DNA of 64,000 nt from JBCDGZ01 sp038750655. Lineage in GTDB: Bacteria; Bacteroidota; Bacteroidia; Chitinophagales; Saprospiraceae. The DNA is taken from assembly GCA_038750655.1 (NCBI GenBank), contig JBCDGZ010000016.1, positions 5,222-69,221 of the forward strand, given 5' to 3'. The notes beneath the pieces are model-generated. The model was given only the letters and a program-made list of their open reading frames with translations, did not search any database and was not told where the DNA came from. The position numbers were made by a program, and so were the translations under genes. This document shows, piece after piece, positions 60,295 to 64,000 of the stretch (its first letter is position 1; every line of letters begins with the position of its first letter).

Positions 60295-60759
60295 ATGAGA
60301 ATACGATATTTAGTTCGCCTACTGCACCTCTCAATCTTACTGCTGTTTTGTCTAATGGGCTTATTGGCGGTTCAACTAGTGGGCACCAGCGAAGAGGCAC
60401 TCGATAACCAATGTTGCGGCGTGGTTGCTTCCAATCCTTTGCCTAATGATCCCGAGGCTGCAGATGAGATTGCGCACGGAAAAAAACTATTCAAGAACAA
60501 TTGTGCACAATGCCACAATCGGAATATGAGGGATGTTCTCTCGGGGCCAGCCTTAGTTGGTGTGGAAGATAGATGGAGCGATTATCCCCGCGAGGATCTT
60601 TACAGTTGGATTCGCAATTCTCAAAAGATGATTTACGATCAACATCCCCGAGCCCTAGTCTTGGGGAAAGAATGGGACTTTGCGGTGATGAATGCTTTTC
60701 CTGATCTTTCGGATGAGGATATTGAGGCGCTGTTGGCTTACATTAATAGGAAGTACTAG
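60295..60759 (+). CDS. Membrane-anchored cytochrome c
   Basis: A 154-residue protein from ATG 60295 (MRIRYLVRLLHL); a TTG 42 bp earlier lacks the signal start. Hydrophobic anchor at about 9-28. One class I haem site: Cys70, Cys73, His74 (CAQCHN), with a later Met in FAVMNAFPDLSDEDIEALLAY as axial ligand. A pair Cys40-Cys41 (NQCCGV) near the anchor is unusual and may be lipidated or form a disulfide. It could feed electrons to a peroxidase or terminal oxidase. Confidence 0.9.
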   Translation: MRIRYLVRLLHLSILLLFCLMGLLAVQLVGTSEEALDNQCCGVVASNPLPNDPEAADEIAHGKKLFKNNCAQCHNRNMRDVLSGPALVGVEDRWSDYPREDLYSWIRNSQKMIYDQHPRALVLGKEWDFAVMNAFPDLSDEDIEALLAYINRKY

Positions 60760-60786
60760 GACCGATAGTAATTTACCTATGCTGTA

Positions 60787-61644
60787 TTAACTAGCGGCAA
60801 TATTATCCAGCGCTTCTTTGTCCACTGGCGAAAGGGCCACCGCCGCTGCTGCAACATTCTCTCGCAGGTGGGCCACCGAGGAGGTCCCCGGAATCGGTAG
60901 CATATTGGGCGAATGAGCCAGCAGCCAGGCCAAGGCCAACTGGTAGACCGTCAGGTCGTACTTGAGGGCCAGCTGTTGGAGCGTAGGGTTTTCCAGCGCA
61001 CCGGCATCCAGGGGATACCAGGGAATGAAGGCCGCATCGTTCTGCTCACACCAGCGCAGGACCCCTTCCCATTTGCGATTGGTTAGACTGTAGCGATTTT
61101 GCACCGCCACCACATCGATGATTTTACTGGCCATCTCCAATTGCTCGACACTCACCTCCGATAGGCCAATGTGGCGGATCAGTCCAGCCTGCTGCAAGTC
61201 TTTGAGTTTACCCAGAGTCTCCTCCGCCGGTACCTTCGGATCAATGCGGTGCAGTTGGTAGAGGTCGATGCGCTCTTGCCCAAGTCGCTGAAGGCTGCCT
61301 TTGAGGGCATTTTCGAGGTAAGTCGGATCGCCGTTCATGGTCCATTCCGAGGCCGAAGGGCGTTCGAAGCCACCCTTGGTCGCAATGACGAGGTCCTTGG
61401 GGTAGGGGCGCAGCGCCTCGGCGATAAGTTGCTCGGAATGATGAGGGCCGTAGCTGTCGGCCGTATCGATGAAGTTGATGCCGAGCTGTAGCACCTCGCG
61501 GAGCACCTGAAGGGCCTTTTGGTGATCGGCCGGCGGGCCGAAGGCACCTTTTCCGGTGATGCGCATAGCGCCGAAGCCCATGCGGTAGATATTGAGGTCT
61601 CCTCCAAGAGTAAAGGTGCCGGAGGTTTGTGCAGTAGTTGTCAT
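60787..61644 (-). CDS. Aldo/keto reductase
   Basis: A 285-residue TIM-barrel enzyme. The catalytic Asp and Tyr are in NFIDTADSYGPHHSEQLIAEAL, with Lys in DLVIATKGGF and His in DLYQLHRIDP. The C-terminal NADPH site reads LPIPGTSSVAHLRENVAAA. It reduces aldehydes or ketones with NADPH; the exact substrate is open. It resembles the YajO/PdxI-like group. It is convergent with the cytochrome c gene and divergent from the MFS gene. Confidence 0.93.
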   Translation of the reverse strand: MTTTAQTSGTFTLGGDLNIYRMGFGAMRITGKGAFGPPADHQKALQVLREVLQLGINFIDTADSYGPHHSEQLIAEALRPYPKDLVIATKGGFERPSASEWTMNGDPTYLENALKGSLQRLGQERIDLYQLHRIDPKVPAEETLGKLKDLQQAGLIRHIGLSEVSVEQLEMASKIIDVVAVQNRYSLTNRKWEGVLRWCEQNDAAFIPWYPLDAGALENPTLQQLALKYDLTVYQLALAWLLAHSPNMLPIPGTSSVAHLRENVAAAAVALSPVDKEALDNIAAS

Positions 61645-61672
61645 GGCGAAGTCGTATATGGTGATTTGTTTT

Positions 61673-61680
61673 CAAATGTA
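61673..61680 (-). promoter_or_regulatory. -7 element for aldo/keto reductase
   Basis: On the minus strand TACATTTG matches TAnnTTTG exactly, 28 bp before the ATG at 61644. No good TTTG is seen at the expected -33 position, so support is partial. Confidence 0.4.
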
Positions 61681-61722
61681 GGAATTAATTGGCTAATTTG
61701 GATCATCACCAATGCAATTACC

Positions 61723-62895
61723 TTGAATCCAAGACTTCTTCTTTTTCTGATTGTATTTTCGCAGTTTGCCGGGACGTCTCTTTGGTTTGTGGGCAATGTG
61801 CTGGTGGCCAGTTTGGAGGAGGTATTGGTGCTGCCTGAAGGGGCGGTTGGGCATTTGGTTTCTGCGGTACAGTTTGGCTTTATCTGTGGTACTTTTCTTT
61901 TTGCTTTGCTGACCATTCCCGATCGCTTTGCGCCCTCGCGGGTTTTCTTCAGCTGCGCCCTGGCGGGCGCCCTCTGCAACCTGGGCATCTACTGGGCCAG
62001 CGATTTCAATAGCCTGCTTGTCCTTCGCTTCGGTACCGGCTTTTTCCTGGCGGGCATTTACCCCGTAGGCATGAAAATCGCTGCCGACTGGCACGAAAAG
62101 GGCCTAGGTAAGGCGCTCGGCTATCTGGTCGGTGCGCTGGTACTTGGTACTGCCTTCCCACACCTACTACGCAGTTTCCTACTCACCTTACCTTGGCAAT
62201 ACATCCTCTTTTCCACTTCTCTCTTTGCGGCCTTCGGCGGCCTGCTGATCTTGCTCTTCGTCCCCGAGGGTCCCTACCGCAAGGCTGGCAAGCAATTCAA
62301 TTTCCGCGCCTTCTTTAGCGTCTTCCGGGAGCGCAACTTCCGGGCGGCTGCCTTCGGCTACTTCGGCCATATGTGGGAGCTGTACGCCTTTTGGGCCTTC
62401 GTCCCCATTTTGCTGGGGCACTGGCAGGCCCAGCAGCCTGCTGCTACTGTCAATGTATCGCTGTGGAGCTTTGTGATCATTGGGATTGGTGGGGCGGCTT
62501 GTGTGTTGGGGGGCTATTGGTCGCAACGGATAGGCAGCTATAGGGTGGCGATGGTGGGCCTAGTGGTATCGGGAGCTTGCTGTGTATTGTCGCCGTTGAT
62601 TTTTGATTGGCCATTTCCGGTCTTTGTGGTGGTTTTGCTGGTTTGGGGGGCGGCGGTGATTGTGGATTCGCCTCAGTTTTCGACGCTGGTAAGCCAGAGC
62701 GCGGCCCGCAATACGGTAGGAACAGCCTTGACCATTGTCAACTGCATTGGCTTTGCGATTACAATTGTGAGTATTCAGTTGTTAACCGCTTTGGATGGGG
62801 TGTTGAATGGAAAATATTGGTATCTTTGTCTGGCACTTGGCCCTTTGCTGGGTATTTTAGCCCTGCGAAATTTTCGCCATACCTCACCCCCCTAA
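61723..62895 (+). CDS. MFS transporter
   Basis: A 390-residue membrane protein with about 12 hydrophobic segments. The frame is open from 61519, but that part is antisense to the aldo/keto reductase; the first start that keeps all helices is TTG 61723 (NPRLLLFLIVFSQFAGTSLW). Family signs are FGTGFFLAGIYPVGMKIAADW in helix 4-5 and KGLGKALGYLVGALVLGTAFP, similar to the cyanate/nitrate-type or YwoG-like major facilitator group. Substrate unknown. It is divergent from the reductase with 78 bp between. Confidence 0.87.
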   Translation: MNPRLLLFLIVFSQFAGTSLWFVGNVLVASLEEVLVLPEGAVGHLVSAVQFGFICGTFLFALLTIPDRFAPSRVFFSCALAGALCNLGIYWASDFNSLLVLRFGTGFFLAGIYPVGMKIAADWHEKGLGKALGYLVGALVLGTAFPHLLRSFLLTLPWQYILFSTSLFAAFGGLLILLFVPEGPYRKAGKQFNFRAFFSVFRERNFRAAAFGYFGHMWELYAFWAFVPILLGHWQAQQPAATVNVSLWSFVIIGIGGAACVLGGYWSQRIGSYRVAMVGLVVSGACCVLSPLIFDWPFPVFVVVLLVWGAAVIVDSPQFSTLVSQSAARNTVGTALTIVNCIGFAITIVSIQLLTALDGVLNGKYWYLCLALGPLLGILALRNFRHTSPP

Positions 62896-62952
62896 CCCAT
62901 CCTTGGTCGATAGCTCGGCCAGGATTCAACACCATATATAAAACCAATCAAG

Positions 62953-64000
62953 ATGCTAAGAGTCTATCAGCTATTCCTTCTGATGTTAGGGAGTAATCTA
63001 GCGATTGCACAAACAGATTACAGCCAGTTGACCAACTGGTATTTTCATCCAGAAAAAGTGATCAATATCCTTAATCAGTACAACCTTGACATTGCTGTAA
63101 TCAATACGAATTTAAGGATCGACAGCACCATTACGATTACCAATAATGCAGCAACCGATACAGGTGTTGACGTATTTTGGGTGCACCCTACCCAGCTGGA
63201 CAATCCCCCGAATGCTCCGGCAGTCATTCCTTTAAATGAACAACCCATCACGACCATTTCGCTGACTATCCTTGCACAAGGTGGTCTGCTGGCCAAGTAT
63301 GGAAGGTTCTACGCCCCGCGCTACCAGCAAGCTAGCCCTGCTGCCTTCCTCGATAATAATTATTCTAATGGGGAAAGGTCTGCTGCTTTGACCACTGCTT
63401 ACAAAGATGTAAAAGCAGCATTTGAGCATTATTTGAACAACCACAACAATGGGAATAAGATAATCTTGGCTGGACATTCGCAGGGCTCCTTCATGCTGGC
63501 CATGTTGCTGCGCGATGTGTTTGATAATGATCCGGCATTGAGGTCAAGACTGATTACGGCTTCCTTAGGAGGGATGCCCTACATTCATGCAGTATCAGGG
63601 CAGTACGTCGGAGGGCAGTGGGAAAATATTCCTCTTTGTACGGCTGTAGATCAATGCGAATGTATTCATAACTGGCGGAGTTTTAAAGAAACACAATTTA
63701 TCCCCGGCCTGGTCACTACACTTCCGGTTTTCAATACGGCCTTGGTAGATAGTGGACTGGTATACAGAAATGTAAACCTAATCAACGATTGGTTCGTTCA
63801 AGATTCTCTCTATTACAATTCCAATAGCTCTCCGCTCCGCTATTACATCGCCCCAGATGCCGGCTATAATCTTGGAGGAGGAGCCAACTATATTGCTTTT
63901 GACAGTTTGTATACTGTTCGATTTAAGCGGACGAGCAATACTAGACTGGTTCTGGCCGTAGACTACCCCACTGATACTACAGATCAACGACCGAATGACC
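62953..64000 (+). CDS. DUF3089 lipase-like protein (3' end outside window)
   Basis: An open frame from ATG 62953 that continues past the window end; 349 codons are visible. The signal peptide is MLRVYQLFLLMLGSNLAIAQ. VFWVHPTQL and a nucleophile elbow with Ser176 (AGHSQGSFM) are the hallmarks of DUF3089, an alpha/beta-hydrolase family. DUF3089 members are found in alphaproteobacteria and Bacteroidota; reaction unknown, lipase or esterase likely. It starts 57 bp after the MFS stop, perhaps in the same transcript. An inexact inverted repeat sits between them at about 62904-62930. Confidence 0.85.
   Translation, partial: MLRVYQLFLLMLGSNLAIAQTDYSQLTNWYFHPEKVINILNQYNLDIAVINTNLRIDSTITITNNAATDTGVDVFWVHPTQLDNPPNAPAVIPLNEQPITTISLTILAQGGLLAKYGRFYAPRYQQASPAAFLDNNYSNGERSAALTTAYKDVKAAFEHYLNNHNNGNKIILAGHSQGSFMLAMLLRDVFDNDPALRSRLITASLGGMPYIHAVSGQYVGGQWENIPLCTAVDQCECIHNWRSFKETQFIPGLVTTLPVFNTALVDSGLVYRNVNLINDWFVQDSLYYNSNSSPLRYYIAPDAGYNLGGGANYIAFDSLYTVRFKRTSNTRLVLAVDYPTDTTDQRPND

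Noticed and set aside
61519..61722. N-terminal extension of the MFS transporter
   Set aside because: It lies antisense to the aldo/keto reductase start and adds a polar stretch before the first membrane helix.

Overview
The window reads as chromosome of a marine-type Bacteroidota, most likely class Saprospiria (Lewinella or Phaeodactylibacter relatives). The support is paired SusC/SusD proteins, many lipoproteins with a Cys lipobox, several secreted proteins ending in a type IX secretion (T9SS) C-terminal sorting domain, TonB receptors with N-terminal carboxypeptidase-like domains, LytTR regulators, a membrane AraC regulator, DUF4249 and DUF983 proteins, one good Bacteroidota promoter (TTTG, 20 bp, TAnnTTTG) and absence of obvious Shine-Dalgarno sites. 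The genus is inference. I saw no rRNA, tRNA, CRISPR array, phage or intact insertion sequence.

Layout. 1-9.6 kb: end of a LytTR response regulator, then housekeeping and accessory genes (quinone oxidoreductase, small lipoproteins, PPOX-like flavoprotein, M48 lipoprotein protease, AlkD-like protein, and an operon of serine hydrolase, NAD-binding reductase and DUF983). 9.6-13.7 kb: an esterase/GGT-like pair and an alpha/beta hydrolase. 13.8-21.0 kb: a compact set made of an exported TPR-CHAT protease, a T9SS-exported protein, a lipoprotein, an ECF-like sigma factor and a membrane TPR protein with an anti-sigma-like N-terminus. 21.0-36.5 kb: a beta-1,3-glucan (laminarin-type) utilisation locus with a membrane-spanning propeller/HTH regulator, carbohydrate-binding secreted protein, SusC, SusD, PKD lipoprotein, two GH16 and one GH3. 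36.6-41.6 kb: regulators (a LytTR protein with a degenerate receiver, membrane AraC), a duplicated-domain lipoprotein and a di-haem cytochrome c peroxidase. 42.0-51.5 kb: a secreted protein with a 440-residue tandem duplication next to a TonB receptor, then a TonB receptor/DUF4249 pair. 51.7-58.7 kb: BNR-repeat protein, XdhC, CDGSH protein, pirin, SufU, SufS and MoeA, which looks like an Fe-S and molybdenum-cofactor neighbourhood. 58.7-64 kb: small periplasmic proteins, cytochrome c, aldo/keto reductase, MFS transporter and the start of a DUF3089 hydrolase that runs off the window.

The most interesting parts are (1) the sigma / membrane TPR / TPR-CHAT set, whose predicted topologies put a caspase-like protease and the sensor half of a putative anti-sigma factor in the same compartment; (2) two separate minus-strand hydrolase genes preceded by the same three-block promoter with identical spacing; (3) helically phased TGTCGTA repeats between the glucan-locus regulator and its first gene; (4) a LytTR regulator in which all three receiver signature residues are changed; and (5) a perfect 22-bp palindrome before the cytochrome c peroxidase gene. 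All functional assignments come from reading motifs in the sequence; no database search was run.
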